Of a DNA stretch of 64,000 nt, positions 35,474 to 44,546 are shown piece by piece (positions within the stretch are counted from its first letter, which is position 1; each line of letters begins with the position of its first letter). Under the pieces are notes generated by a model. It worked only from the letters and a program-made list of their open reading frames with translations, had not been told where the DNA came from and did not search any database. The stretch spans positions 1-64,000 of the forward strand of contig CALJIG010000120.1 in assembly GCA_937974175.1 (NCBI GenBank), written 5' to 3'. The translations under genes were made by a program, and so were the position numbers. The DNA comes from an uncultured Ignavibacteria bacterium (GTDB lineage: Bacteria; Bacteroidota; Ignavibacteria; Tepidaquicellales; Tepidaquicellaceae).

Positions 35474-36507
35474 TCAGGCTTATTAATAATTGCGCCTTTG
35501 CGGAAGTCGTTTATATTGGTGTTATTGATGTTCATTATTATCAGCACTGTATTATCATACAACTCAACTTTTGTAGATTCAAGAATCCTATCTGAAGGTG
35601 ATTTCTGATTTCCTTTCACAGTGGAAGTGAGTTTTGATAAAGATAACATACCCGTAATGTATGTCTTGAAAAAGTTTGCAGTCTCGCCGTTAATAAATTC
35701 TGTCTGAACATAAAAATTTAAATCCTTATCCATCTTTGCCGAAAAAGATACTGACGAAATTTTATTGTAGATGTTTTCTATTGTAACTTTATTTGTATCA
35801 GTTCCTTTTTTCTCATCTGTTTCATACTCCAGTTTAGATTCCAGAAAATTTACAAATATACCTCTTATAAACATCTGCTCCTTTGAAATCATCCAGATAT
35901 TTTCCTTATTATAAATCTTTTCTATAGCAGAAATCATTTCCGGATTTTGAAGCAATCCTGTCTTTGAAGTATCTTTCACCGATGTCATTTCATCGATTAC
36001 AGTCATGTAATTACTTGCACATATTGTGAAATTATCCTTAAAGAAAAAATGCAGGCGGTTATTATTATTTATATAAACGGGTGTCCCGTCCTTTGCATTT
36101 GTTTTTTCAAATGTTGAATCTTTGGAGAGATAATCATTTAGCTTCTGCCTGTCGAAAATACCCTTCAGCACAATTGAGTTTTCTCCCTGCCATGAATTTG
36201 AATAATACAACTCATCAAGTCCTTCAGAAATAGATGCACCGGTAGCCACTTTAAAAGTATTCAGCAAACTTCCGAAAGTTCGCTCTGCATTGAGCAGGGA
36301 ATCGGAAATGTTTGCTTTCCAGAAAGATGTTTTGTTCATGCTTTTAAAATTTATATAAAGCACAAACTGCGGATCTTTCTGCAGCAGATTAAAATTATTT
36401 TTTACGGATATGGGAAGCGGCTCAATTTTAGGAGCATCATTTGAGCATGAGAAGAAAAATAAAGAAAAACATATTAATACTAATATTTGAGAGAATCGAT
36501 AAAGCAT
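35470..36507 (-). CDS. Lipoprotein of unknown function
   Basis: A 345-residue protein with a lipoprotein signal (hydrophobic run 8-19, lipobox FFSC, Cys21). No recognised domain in the mature part. It is rich in alternating beta-type segments and Lys/Asn/Ser. It follows an ABC-2 permease gene by nine bases and shares its strand, so it may belong to the exporter unit. Function unknown. Confidence 0.7.
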   Translation of the reverse strand: MLYRFSQILVLICFSLFFFSCSNDAPKIEPLPISVKNNFNLLQKDPQFVLYINFKSMNKTSFWKANISDSLLNAERTFGSLLNTFKVATGASISEGLDELYYSNSWQGENSIVLKGIFDRQKLNDYLSKDSTFEKTNAKDGTPVYINNNNRLHFFFKDNFTICASNYMTVIDEMTSVKDTSKTGLLQNPEMISAIEKIYNKENIWMISKEQMFIRGIFVNFLESKLEYETDEKKGTDTNKVTIENIYNKISSVSFSAKMDKDLNFYVQTEFINGETANFFKTYITGMLSLSKLTSTVKGNQKSPSDRILESTKVELYDNTVLIIMNINNTNINDFRKGAIINKPD

Positions 36508-36516
36508 TAATATTTT

Positions 36517-37317
36517 TTAATAATCTTTCTTTTTAAAAACAAAAATAGAAGCGGATAAAAATGTTATTAAGAATAATGCCGATGTAATAACAGGCTGCCA
36601 TGAAACAACTTTCTCACCTTTAATAATATTTCCTGTGATAGTCTGTAAGTCATTCGGCTTAGGAAGAATGTAGTATAAGAAGTTTATAATAAAGTGCCCT
36701 ACGTCTCCTGTTATAAAAGTAAACAAAACCTGCTCGCGCGATGCTAAGAATGGGCATATTAAGAAAATCAAAAATATATTTATAAGTATGGCAAGTATTG
36801 AACTTTGTGTTGTAATTCCTATGAAAATCACGAGTGAATAAATTACAGCGAAAGAAAACGTAAGCATAAGTATCGAAGAAAGGAACGATGCATTCCAGTA
36901 TCCGAATTTAAAAGATACTATTAACCATATTGTTCCTATCAGGTAAACAAGGCTTACAAAAATTAACAAAAGTCCGCCAACAAATTTTCCCAGAAGTATT
37001 TGTGAGCGCGAGACCGGTTTCGATAACAGCAAGTCTATATTACCTTTTTCAAGCATCGAAGGTATAATGGAAGATACTCCGATTAGGCATAGTGTAATCA
37101 AAAGAAGATAAGATACGCCGAGAGTGAAGCTTTCAAATCCCAGAACAAGCTCTCTTACTTCATCTCCTGACATTGTTACAATGCCTTCGACTGAATCAAA
37201 ATTTACAAAGGCAATGAAGCCTAAAATTATTAAAGTGGAGATAGCAAAAAATCCTATAAAAATTTTCTTTGCTATGGCTTCACGTATAACTCCGAATACA
37301 AGTGTTTTAAAAATCAT
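36517..37317 (-). CDS. ABC-2 type transporter permease (NosY-like)
   Basis: A 266-residue membrane protein with six hydrophobic segments: MIFKTLVFGVIREAIAKKIF at the start, then a periplasmic loop, and LLSKPVSRSQILLGKFVGG, a conserved ABC-2 permease cytoplasmic motif. The ATP-binding gene starts one base away. The pair would export an unknown substrate or alter lipid organisation; gliding-type and Nos-type exporters share this design. Confidence 0.88.
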   Translation of the reverse strand: MIFKTLVFGVIREAIAKKIFIGFFAISTLIILGFIAFVNFDSVEGIVTMSGDEVRELVLGFESFTLGVSYLLLITLCLIGVSSIIPSMLEKGNIDLLLSKPVSRSQILLGKFVGGLLLIFVSLVYLIGTIWLIVSFKFGYWNASFLSSILMLTFSFAVIYSLVIFIGITTQSSILAILINIFLIFLICPFLASREQVLFTFITGDVGHFIINFLYYILPKPNDLQTITGNIIKGEKVVSWQPVITSALFLITFLSASIFVFKKKDY

Positions 37318-37318
37318 T

Positions 37319-38245
37319 TTAGTTTTGCTGACCGATTAAGTTAATGAACATGTTCTCTAATGAATTTTTTTCTTTCGTTAAGCTTAAAATGTTCACATTG
37401 TTTTTTCTTAATATATCGATAATTGAATTAAGCACTTCGGGTGATTCTGTGTTAACAAGAAATTCGTTTTTACCATGGAGAGTTGCAAAATGCTGACTCA
37501 ATAAAATATTTATTACAGCATCGGATAGATCTGAAGTGGAGAATGTATGCTGATTTCCTGTTGAAGTAATTTCGTCTATCGTTCCTTCCTTTATAAGTTC
37601 GCCTTTGTTTAGGATTGCAACTCTATTACATACAAGTTCTATTTCACTAAGTAAATGCGAGTTAAGAAAAATTGTTTTTCCTTTCTCTTTCAATCCAATC
37701 AGGATATCACGAATCTCTTTTCTTCCTATAGGGTCAACGCCGTCAGTGGGTTCATCAAGAAAAATCAAATCAGGTTCGTTTATCATTGCCTGTGCAATGC
37801 CGAGACGCTGCATCATTCCTTTAGAATATTTTTTTATCTTCGTCTTCTTCCATTTTTCCATATCGACAATCTTCAAATACTCATCGCTTCGCGATTGTAC
37901 CTGTGCTTTAGTCATTCCACTCAGCATTCCGAAGTAATGCAGAACCTGCTCACCGGTAAGGTAATTCGGAAACTTGTGATTTTCGGGAAGGTAACCTACT
38001 CTGGTTTTATACTTTTCATTTTTTATACTATCACCAAAAATAGAAACTTCTCCTTCAGTGGGATAAACAATTCCGAGAAGTACTTTCACAAGCGTTGTCT
38101 TGCCTGCACCGTTGGGTCCAAGCAAACCGAATATATCGCCTTCCTGTACGTTGAAAGAAAAATTTTTCAGAGCAGTGATTTTTTCTTTATTAAATCTGCT
38201 TCCCTGATATTCTTTTTTTAAATTCTTTGTTGAGATTACTTCCAT
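37319..38245 (-). CDS. ABC transporter ATP-binding protein
   Basis: A 308-residue ATPase with Walker A GPNGAGKTT (about 43-51), Q-loop, signature YSKGMMQR (about 144, slightly off LSGGQ as is common in this exporter class), Walker B LIFLDEPTDGVDP and switch His in NSHLL. The C-terminal ~80 residues are the regulatory tail seen in CcmA/NosF-like exporters. It partners the adjacent permease. Confidence 0.94.
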   Translation of the reverse strand: MEVISTKNLKKEYQGSRFNKEKITALKNFSFNVQEGDIFGLLGPNGAGKTTLVKVLLGIVYPTEGEVSIFGDSIKNEKYKTRVGYLPENHKFPNYLTGEQVLHYFGMLSGMTKAQVQSRSDEYLKIVDMEKWKKTKIKKYSKGMMQRLGIAQAMINEPDLIFLDEPTDGVDPIGRKEIRDILIGLKEKGKTIFLNSHLLSEIELVCNRVAILNKGELIKEGTIDEITSTGNQHTFSTSDLSDAVINILLSQHFATLHGKNEFLVNTESPEVLNSIIDILRKNNVNILSLTKEKNSLENMFINLIGQQN

Positions 38246-38262
38246 TAGATTTTTAATTTAAC

Positions 38263-38796
38263 TCAATTCAATCTTGTATCACTTTTTAAAATACTTATAA
38301 CATTTGTAATATGCTCTTCAAGAGGAATACCTATTTCTTCTGCGCCAAGTTTAATATCATCCCGGCTTACATTTCTTGCAAAGGCTTTATCTTTCATCTT
38401 CTTAATGATACTCTTAGCTTCTACGCTATTCATTCCGTCCGGTTTCATTAATGAGTATGCAGTTACAAATCCCGTTATTTCATCGCATGCAAATAGATAC
38501 TTTGCAAGCTTTGTTTCTCTCGGAACATTTGTTCTGTCGGGATATGCATGCCCTAAAACTGCATCCACAAATTCTTTATCGTAGCCGTTCTCTTCAAGGA
38601 TTGGTACTGCAGTGTTCGGATGAGTATCGGGATACATTTCCCAGTCAAGGTCGTGCAGCAGACCTGCATCGCCCCATTTATTTTCATCTTCGCCTTGCTG
38701 CTTTGCATAAAATCTCATGCATGCATCAACTGCATAGCAATGCTTGCGAAGATTTTCGTTTTTAATGTATTGGTGGAGTAACTCTGTTGAAGTCAT
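38263..38796 (-). CDS. HD-domain phosphohydrolase
   Basis: A 177-residue HD-superfamily protein: HCYAVDACMRFYA supplies the first His, GLLHDLDWEMYPDTHP the HD pair, and VDAVLGHAYPDR a later His. It resembles small predicted metal-dependent phosphohydrolases (YedJ/HDIG type) acting on nucleotides or related phosphates. It lies 17 bases upstream of the ABC ATPase gene on the same strand. Substrate unknown. Confidence 0.85.
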   Translation of the reverse strand: MTSTELLHQYIKNENLRKHCYAVDACMRFYAKQQGEDENKWGDAGLLHDLDWEMYPDTHPNTAVPILEENGYDKEFVDAVLGHAYPDRTNVPRETKLAKYLFACDEITGFVTAYSLMKPDGMNSVEAKSIIKKMKDKAFARNVSRDDIKLGAEEIGIPLEEHITNVISILKSDTRLN

Positions 38797-38819
38797 TATT
38801 TACCGGATAAAATAAAAGG

Positions 38820-39296
38820 CTAAGTGAAGTGTTTTAAGTATTCGTTAAAATCTTTCTTGCTCATTCCGTTCGGTTTTTCTTTCTCCGCTTTATCATACAG
38901 GTATAATTGATTTATATTCTTTCCTTTTGTCGGAGATGTCGAATTTATCTCTTCCCAGAATTTTTCCGAACTGCTTACTTCGCATCCGCAGACTTTTGCG
39001 AGCGATGTGATTTCATTATCCGAGCTAACTACTTTAATCGAATTCTTATTATAATTTTCTTCAATATACTTTCTTATAACTTCATCTGCCGTTTTTCTTC
39101 CCGAGTAAATTACGTTCTGTGCTTTATCATCACTGTGTCCGTCGAAAACAAAAATAATTTTAGCTTTTGTTTTTACTCTTCCTTTTACCGCTTCAACTAA
39201 AGTCCTTCTGGTATTATCGGGATTTGTGCTGAAACTTTTTTTAAACGAAGGAATTTTATGCAAAAGATTATTACCGTCTATTATAATTGTATTCAT
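38820..39296 (-). CDS. NYN-domain RNase-like protein (YacP-like)
   Basis: A 158-residue protein with a PIN-like NYN fold: TIIIDGNNLLHKIP at the N-terminus gives the first acidic residue, KIIFVFDGHSDDKA the second, and VVSSDNEITSLAKVCG the third. NYN/YacP proteins are metal-dependent ribonucleases linked to RNA maturation. It sits in a minus-strand run with the HD protein and the next membrane protein. The RNA target is unknown. Confidence 0.85.
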   Translation of the reverse strand: MNTIIIDGNNLLHKIPSFKKSFSTNPDNTRRTLVEAVKGRVKTKAKIIFVFDGHSDDKAQNVIYSGRKTADEVIRKYIEENYNKNSIKVVSSDNEITSLAKVCGCEVSSSEKFWEEINSTSPTKGKNINQLYLYDKAEKEKPNGMSKKDFNEYLKHFT

Positions 39297-39302
39297 GTCT
39301 TT

Positions 39303-39995
39303 CTAAATGTAGTCTAATATTTTCTCGCCTAATCTTATGATTGATTTTATTTCACCTGAATTAATTGATGTATGGGTTTTTATTACCAGCTTATCTTTTA
39401 AAATCATTACCTGAAACGAATCTTCTTTGCACCATTGAAAATCGTGTACAATTACATCTTCAACTAACTCAGTCAGAACTCTTTTTACAGAATGTTTGTT
39501 TTTTGCGAAGACATAAAAATTTTTTATAAAAGCCCCGGTACTTCCGCAGGGAACAATGTTCATTTCCTTTACCTGTGCATCTACTTCGGGATTTAAAATC
39601 TTTCCGTCGAAGAAAACAGTCTGTATATGATTAAAAAGCTCAGGTTTTGTAATGACTTTAGTTTTCTTATGAATAAAAATCGTGTTCGGATTTTTATTTA
39701 AATCAGCAGAGAACTTTATATAATCATAGTGCTTATTTTCGGTGTATCTGTCATTCTCCCTGTTAAAAACTTCCTGAAGCTTCCACTCATATTTCTTAAC
39801 ATTTCCTTTCAGTTCATAGTTCGTGTATTTTTCCGGCAAAGATTTGTATTCATATTTTTTTTCTGTGCCGGAGTCATTCCCTAAAAGCTGATTTGTTAAT
39901 ACCCGTCTTTTGTAAACATCTTTGTAATAATAAAATGCGAGCCCGATAAGTACGCTAACGAATATACCCAATATAAAAGCATAACTTGTGGCCAT
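39303..39995 (-). CDS. Single-pass membrane protein of unknown function
   Basis: A 230-residue protein with one N-terminal hydrophobic segment (about 5-24) and a soluble remainder that I do not recognise. It ends six bases before the NYN gene and starts 14 bases after asnS, so it is likely cotranscribed with both. Confidence 0.6.
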   Translation of the reverse strand: MATSYAFILGIFVSVLIGLAFYYYKDVYKRRVLTNQLLGNDSGTEKKYEYKSLPEKYTNYELKGNVKKYEWKLQEVFNRENDRYTENKHYDYIKFSADLNKNPNTIFIHKKTKVITKPELFNHIQTVFFDGKILNPEVDAQVKEMNIVPCGSTGAFIKNFYVFAKNKHSVKRVLTELVEDVIVHDFQWCKEDSFQVMILKDKLVIKTHTSINSGEIKSIIRLGEKILDYI

Positions 39996-40009
39996 ATGTC
40001 AAAAATAGT

Positions 40010-41356
40010 TTACGGACGAATTCTGTTCGGCCTTCTTGCAAAAGGAATAGCCTCGCGGATGTGTTCAAGGTTGCAAATCCAGCTAACCATTCTTTCAAGT
40101 CCCATACCGAAACCTGAGTGAGGTACGCTGCCGAATCTTCTTAAATCCAGATACCACTCAAATACTTCCATAGGAAGTTTGTGCTCATGAATCCTTTCAA
40201 CAAGCAAGTCGAGATTATCCTCTCTTTGTGAGCCGCCGATGATTTCACCGAAACCTTCAGGTGCAAGTACATCAACACCGAGGGCAATCTTTGGGTCATT
40301 CGGGTCGCGCTTCATATAAAATGCTTTTGCTTCTGCAGGCCAGCGGTGAACCATTACAGGTTTATCATAGTCTTCAACAATTGCTTCTTCATGCGGAGCG
40401 CCGAAATCCTCTCCCCATGGGAAAGGTCTTATTTCTTCTTCTCCGTTAGCAGTTTTTCTTATAAGCGGAATATCTTTCTTTCTTAAAATTTCAATTGCTT
40501 CATCATAGGTAACTCTCGGAAATGGTTTTTTTACGTTCTGTAATTTTGTAATATCTCTTTCAAGAGTTTCAAGTTCTGATTTACAGTTTACAATTACTCT
40601 CTGCACAACGTATTCAAGAAAGTCTTCGATTAAATTCATATCGTCATCAATATCATAGTAAGCCATTTCAGGTTCCATCATCCAGAACTCAGTTATATGT
40701 CTTCTTGTCATTGAGTTCTCCGCTCTGAATGTAGGGCCGAATGTATAAACTTTTCCCAATGCCATTGCGCCTGACTCTGCATAAAGCTGACCGGACTGAG
40801 ATAAATACGCTTTGCCTAAATCAAAGTAATCGGTTGAGAACAAAGTGCTTGTGCCCTCAACTGCATTCGGTGTGAATATAGGCGTATCAAATAAAGTAAA
40901 TCCTTCTTTGTAAAAATATTCTCTGATTGATTGTACAATCTCATTTCTTACTCTCATTATGGCGACCTGTCTTTGTGAGCGCAGCCATAGGTGTCTTCTA
41001 TCCATTAAAAATTCTACTCCATGTTCTTTAGGAGTAATAGGATATTCTTCTGCAATCTGAACGATCTCTAAATCAGTAACTTGCAGCTCGTATACATTTT
41101 CTTTTTTCGGATGTTTCGTAACTTTTCCTTTAACTATCACGGAAGATTCCTGTGTGAGTTTTGCAAAGTCTTCCCAGATTTTTTCAGAGACTTCTTTTTT
41201 TGAAACGACTCCCTGAATAATTCCTGAGCCGTCTCTGAATTCAGGAAACATTAATTTTCCTGAGGAGCGGATATTGTAAAGCCAGCCTTTAATCGTGATT
41301 TCTTTATCTACGTGTTCCGATATTTTGTTTATGTAAACTCTTTCCATTGCTTCCAT
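40010..41356 (-). CDS. asnS: Asparaginyl-tRNA synthetase
   Basis: A 448-residue class IIb synthetase. The N-terminal OB-fold anticodon domain covers about 1-110 (ITIKGWLYNIRSSGKLMFPEFRDG). Motif 2 appears as TFRAENSMTRRHITEFWMME and motif 3 as GFGMGLERMVSWI near the end. The RDPNDPKIALGVDVLAPEG insertion and GGSQRED region fit AsnS and not AspS. Length is normal. It appears to lead the minus-strand run down to the NYN gene. Confidence 0.95.
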   Translation of the reverse strand: MEAMERVYINKISEHVDKEITIKGWLYNIRSSGKLMFPEFRDGSGIIQGVVSKKEVSEKIWEDFAKLTQESSVIVKGKVTKHPKKENVYELQVTDLEIVQIAEEYPITPKEHGVEFLMDRRHLWLRSQRQVAIMRVRNEIVQSIREYFYKEGFTLFDTPIFTPNAVEGTSTLFSTDYFDLGKAYLSQSGQLYAESGAMALGKVYTFGPTFRAENSMTRRHITEFWMMEPEMAYYDIDDDMNLIEDFLEYVVQRVIVNCKSELETLERDITKLQNVKKPFPRVTYDEAIEILRKKDIPLIRKTANGEEEIRPFPWGEDFGAPHEEAIVEDYDKPVMVHRWPAEAKAFYMKRDPNDPKIALGVDVLAPEGFGEIIGGSQREDNLDLLVERIHEHKLPMEVFEWYLDLRRFGSVPHSGFGMGLERMVSWICNLEHIREAIPFARRPNRIRP

Positions 41357-41556
41357 TATTGATAGTGAGATTGAATTAAATTAATGGCTAAAATTAACGA
41401 ATATAGCGGTTTAATTAAATGGATTAGGAATACTCTAAAATTAAACACTGATTACGCTGGTTAAAAATGATTTTGAAAATGATGCTCATTTTCTTTATAT
41501 AATTGGACTTTTTTAAGTTTAGCAAACCGACTGCATACGTAGCGAAACAAATCCTC

Positions 41557-41598
41557 TTGACATCCGTTTATATCTTTATTAACTTTGTACTACAAAGT
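41557..41598 (+). promoter_or_regulatory. Promoter with overlapping operator for the DUF4153 operon
   Basis: TTGACA at 41557-41562, then a 17-base spacer to TAACTT; read as the Bacteroidota form this is TTG-N20-TAACTTTG, a full TAnnTTTG match at 41580-41587. A perfect 17-bp palindrome, ACTTTGTA-c-TACAAAGT (41582-41598), overlaps the -7 element and ends 20 bases before the start codon. A repressor bound there would block transcription; the winged-helix protein encoded in this operon is the obvious candidate. Confidence 0.75.
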
Positions 41599-41618
41599 GC
41601 TTTCTAAACAACCAGAAT

Positions 41619-42293
41619 ATGAAACTAACCGAAGATAAAACAGAGGAACAAATAAACAGTTTAAATGACATAAGAGCCCTGATGGAAAACTCATCACGGT
41701 TCACATCTCTCAGCGGACTTTCCGGAATAAGCGCCGGCATTATAGCAATATTGGGAAGTGTGCTTGTCAGTTATTCGCTGCCGATTGGTTTCTTCGAGCA
41801 GGCAAAGGAAATAATGAATTGGACAAAGAATTTGAATAACACTACATCCACGCCTGATAGCGGTACTCTGCAGTTTTTAATACTGATTGCCCTGGCAGTT
41901 TTCACATTAGAGGCAATATCTGCGTTATTTTTCGCAGGAAGAAAAGCTAAGAGCAGCAATACTCAGCTCTTCAGCAGTGCAGGCAAAAAATTTATTTTTA
42001 ATCACTCTATATTTCTTTTTACCGGAGCTCTTTTCTCGTTAGTTCTTATTTATTACGGAATATATTTTCTTGTTGTGCCTTCGCTTTTGATTTTTTTCGG
42101 TCTGGGACTAATCAGTGTCAGCAAGTTCTCGTTTAATTTAATAAGAAGCCTGGGAATAGTTGAAATTATCCTTGGTCTTATTCTCTCATTTATTCCTGTC
42201 TATGCTCTTCTTTTTTTTACAATTGGTTTCGGAGTTATGAATGTTGTTTACGGATTTATTATGTATTTTAATTACGATAAGACTAATTCTTAA
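41619..42293 (+). CDS. Membrane protein of regulator/DUF4153 operon
   Basis: A 224-residue protein with about five membrane segments after a soluble N-terminal ~30 residues (EEQINSLNDIRALMENSSRFTSLS). The segment around 40-60 reads SGISAGIIAILGSVLVSYSL. I cannot name its family, but genes of this type commonly precede a HTH_34 regulator in Bacteroidota. The next gene follows after 11 bases. It may sense membrane state for the regulator; this is speculation. Confidence 0.7.
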   Translation: MKLTEDKTEEQINSLNDIRALMENSSRFTSLSGLSGISAGIIAILGSVLVSYSLPIGFFEQAKEIMNWTKNLNNTTSTPDSGTLQFLILIALAVFTLEAISALFFAGRKAKSSNTQLFSSAGKKFIFNHSIFLFTGALFSLVLIYYGIYFLVVPSLLIFFGLGLISVSKFSFNLIRSLGIVEIILGLILSFIPVYALLFFTIGFGVMNVVYGFIMYFNYDKTNS

Positions 42294-42304
42294 TAAAAAA
42301 TCCG

Positions 42305-42604
42305 ATGGAAAATATTATTAACGGTCTCGATAAATTGCTTGAAAGCAGGGTACGGCTTGGCGTGATGTCTTTGCTTACCGTAAATGAATCCCTTGATTTC
42401 AATGCGCTGAAAGAAATGATGACGCTTACTGACGGAAATCTTGCCAGCCATATAAACGCTCTTGAAAAAGAAAAATATGTTAAGGTGAAGAAAGGTTTCA
42501 TAGGTAAAAAAACAAAAACAACTTATTCTCTCACAGATAAAGGAAGAAAAGCATTTATAGATCATCTTGCCGCTCTTGAAAATCTTATTAAAAAATCTTT
42601 ATAA
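42305..42604 (+). CDS. Winged-helix transcriptional regulator (HTH_34 type)
   Basis: A 99-residue MarR/ArsR-like winged helix: ESRVRLGVMSLLTVNESLDF, then LKEMMTLTDGNLASHINALEKEKYVKVKKGF as the recognition region and a KTTYSLTDKGRKAF wing. This matches the HTH_34 family, usually encoded next to membrane proteins it controls. It lies between two membrane protein genes and probably binds the palindrome upstream of the operon. Confidence 0.9.
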   Translation: MENIINGLDKLLESRVRLGVMSLLTVNESLDFNALKEMMTLTDGNLASHINALEKEKYVKVKKGFIGKKTKTTYSLTDKGRKAFIDHLAALENLIKKSL

Positions 42605-42658
42605 AATATTATCGGGAAACTTTATACTATTACATTAGTACAAAATTAAAAGTAAAAG

Positions 42659-44509
42659 ATGAAAATACCATCAATCAACAAGCTGTACGAAGAAGCAAAG
42701 GAAACATTTCTCAGGTTTCCGTTTGTAATATTATCATCCGTTCTCGGAGCACTTCTGATGATATTTATCATCGAGATTGAAGCAGAGGCGCATAAAGATT
42801 ACAAGTTTATTTATAATATGGTGATGTGCTGCGGAATGGGAATTTCATTTCTGCTCTCATTAACGCTGCGCAACGAAGTTTTCAAACTTGAGAAGAAAAA
42901 AAATCTGCTGATACAGGTAACCGGTGTTGTATTTCTTATCGCTTACTATTTCTGGCTGCCGAAAGAACTAAGCCTTGTTGATATAACGCGTTTCTTTCTT
43001 TATATGCTCGGCTTTCATTTTCTGGTGGCATTTTCTGCCTTCATGAACAGAGATGTTGAACGCCAGCAGAACATAGATGCTTTCTGGAGATTCAATAAAT
43101 TATTCTTCCTTCGCATTCTTACTGCAGTTTTATTTTCCGGAGTATTGTTTGCCGGTCTGGCAGTTGCAATCCTTTCTTTTAATGAATTATTCAATGCAGG
43201 AATAAAAGAAAGAATATATCCGCAGCTTTTCTTTTTTATTCTTGGAGTTTTTAACACGTGGTTCTTCCTAGCAGGAATTCCTCAGAACTTAAATGAATTC
43301 TATGAGGAAGAAATTTATCCTAAGGCATTAAAATTATTTACACAGTTCGTTCTGCTTCCGCTTGTAACAGTTTACCTTGTGATTTTATATTTATACATGG
43401 GTAAGATAATTATTCAGTGGAATCTTCCTCTCGGATGGGTTTCGTATCTTATTCTTTGTTTCTCCATTGCAGGAATTTTTTCCCTGCTGTTGATTTACCC
43501 TATAAGAAACTATGAAGAGAACAAATGGATAAAAGTTTTTTCAAAATCATTTTATATAGCTCTGCTTCCTTTAATCGGACTGCTTTTTGTTGCAATACTT
43601 ACAAGACTATTTGAATATGGCATAACTGAAAACAGATATTTAGTATTCGTGCTTGCCTGCTGGCTGACTTTTATTTCTCTTTACTTTTTATTCAGTAAAG
43701 TAAAAAATATTAAATTAATCCCGGTTACTCTTTGCCTGCTTTGTTTTCTTACTTCATTCGGTCCGTGGGGCGCATTTTCGGTTTCACAAAGAAGCCAAAT
43801 GAACAGGTTAGAAAAATTATTAACAGCTAACAATATTTTAGTTGACGGAAAGATCAAACCAATGGATAAAGCAGCTCATAAAAATATAAGTGATAATGAT
43901 GAGGGAAATATAAGTTCTATAGTGCACTTTTTAGCAGAAAGAAATTCTGTTTCAGCATTGCAAGACTGGTTTGATACAAGCCTGGATTCCATCTCGCGTA
44001 AAAATGCCTACTCACAGCCTTCTGACGTTATGAAGTTGATGGGATTGCAGTATAAATCTTTCTTCAGAGAAAATTATAATTCGGAAAAGAAAAATTATTT
44101 TAGCTACTATTTTGACAAAAGTGCAATTACAAAAATATCTGATTATGATTATTATTCACCTATAAATATTTACAGGCAAAATGATGAAAACCAGTTTATG
44201 CCAGATTCAACTTATACCTTATACGTTGATTCAAATAAAATAGGGCTGACATTGCTGAGAGATTCCGCTATTATGAGGGTTGATTACAACGGAACTGAAT
44301 TATCGATGTACAGTTTTTATCCGGCAATTGACAGCTTAAAAGCCGAAGAAAACTATAAAAAATTACCTGCTGAAAAAGGAAGCTTTATAATAGAAAACAA
44401 AAAGCTAAAATTAAATTTTAATCTGGAAAATATGGGAGGATATTTTAAAATGAAAACTCCGATTCTGAATTCACTAGCCGGAAGTGTTCTAATTAAAATT
44501 AAGGAGTAA
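42659..44509 (+). CDS. DUF4153 membrane protein
   Basis: A 616-residue protein. Residues 15-400 hold about 11 membrane segments in the DUF4153 pattern (for example VAILSFNELFNAGIKERIYP). The segment LTSFGPWGAFSVSQRSQMNR marks the end of the membrane part, and the last ~200 residues form a soluble domain that is probably periplasmic. DUF4153 has no known function. It follows the winged-helix gene after 54 bases, under the same promoter. Confidence 0.85.
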   Translation: MKIPSINKLYEEAKETFLRFPFVILSSVLGALLMIFIIEIEAEAHKDYKFIYNMVMCCGMGISFLLSLTLRNEVFKLEKKKNLLIQVTGVVFLIAYYFWLPKELSLVDITRFFLYMLGFHFLVAFSAFMNRDVERQQNIDAFWRFNKLFFLRILTAVLFSGVLFAGLAVAILSFNELFNAGIKERIYPQLFFFILGVFNTWFFLAGIPQNLNEFYEEEIYPKALKLFTQFVLLPLVTVYLVILYLYMGKIIIQWNLPLGWVSYLILCFSIAGIFSLLLIYPIRNYEENKWIKVFSKSFYIALLPLIGLLFVAILTRLFEYGITENRYLVFVLACWLTFISLYFLFSKVKNIKLIPVTLCLLCFLTSFGPWGAFSVSQRSQMNRLEKLLTANNILVDGKIKPMDKAAHKNISDNDEGNISSIVHFLAERNSVSALQDWFDTSLDSISRKNAYSQPSDVMKLMGLQYKSFFRENYNSEKKNYFSYYFDKSAITKISDYDYYSPINIYRQNDENQFMPDSTYTLYVDSNKIGLTLLRDSAIMRVDYNGTELSMYSFYPAIDSLKAEENYKKLPAEKGSFIIENKKLKLNFNLENMGGYFKMKTPILNSLAGSVLIKIKE

Positions 44510-44511
44510 AA

Positions 44512-44546
44512 AAAAACTGTGAAGCCTCACGAAAGTGCGGCTTCAC
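44512..44546 (-). terminator. Terminator of trhO overlapping its stop codon
   Basis: GTGAAGCC and GGCTTCAC form an 8-bp stem; on the minus strand a nine-T run follows. The last codons and stop of trhO (44527) lie inside the hairpin, so the final ribosome may compete with folding. It also separates trhO from the convergent DUF4153 gene. Confidence 0.8.
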
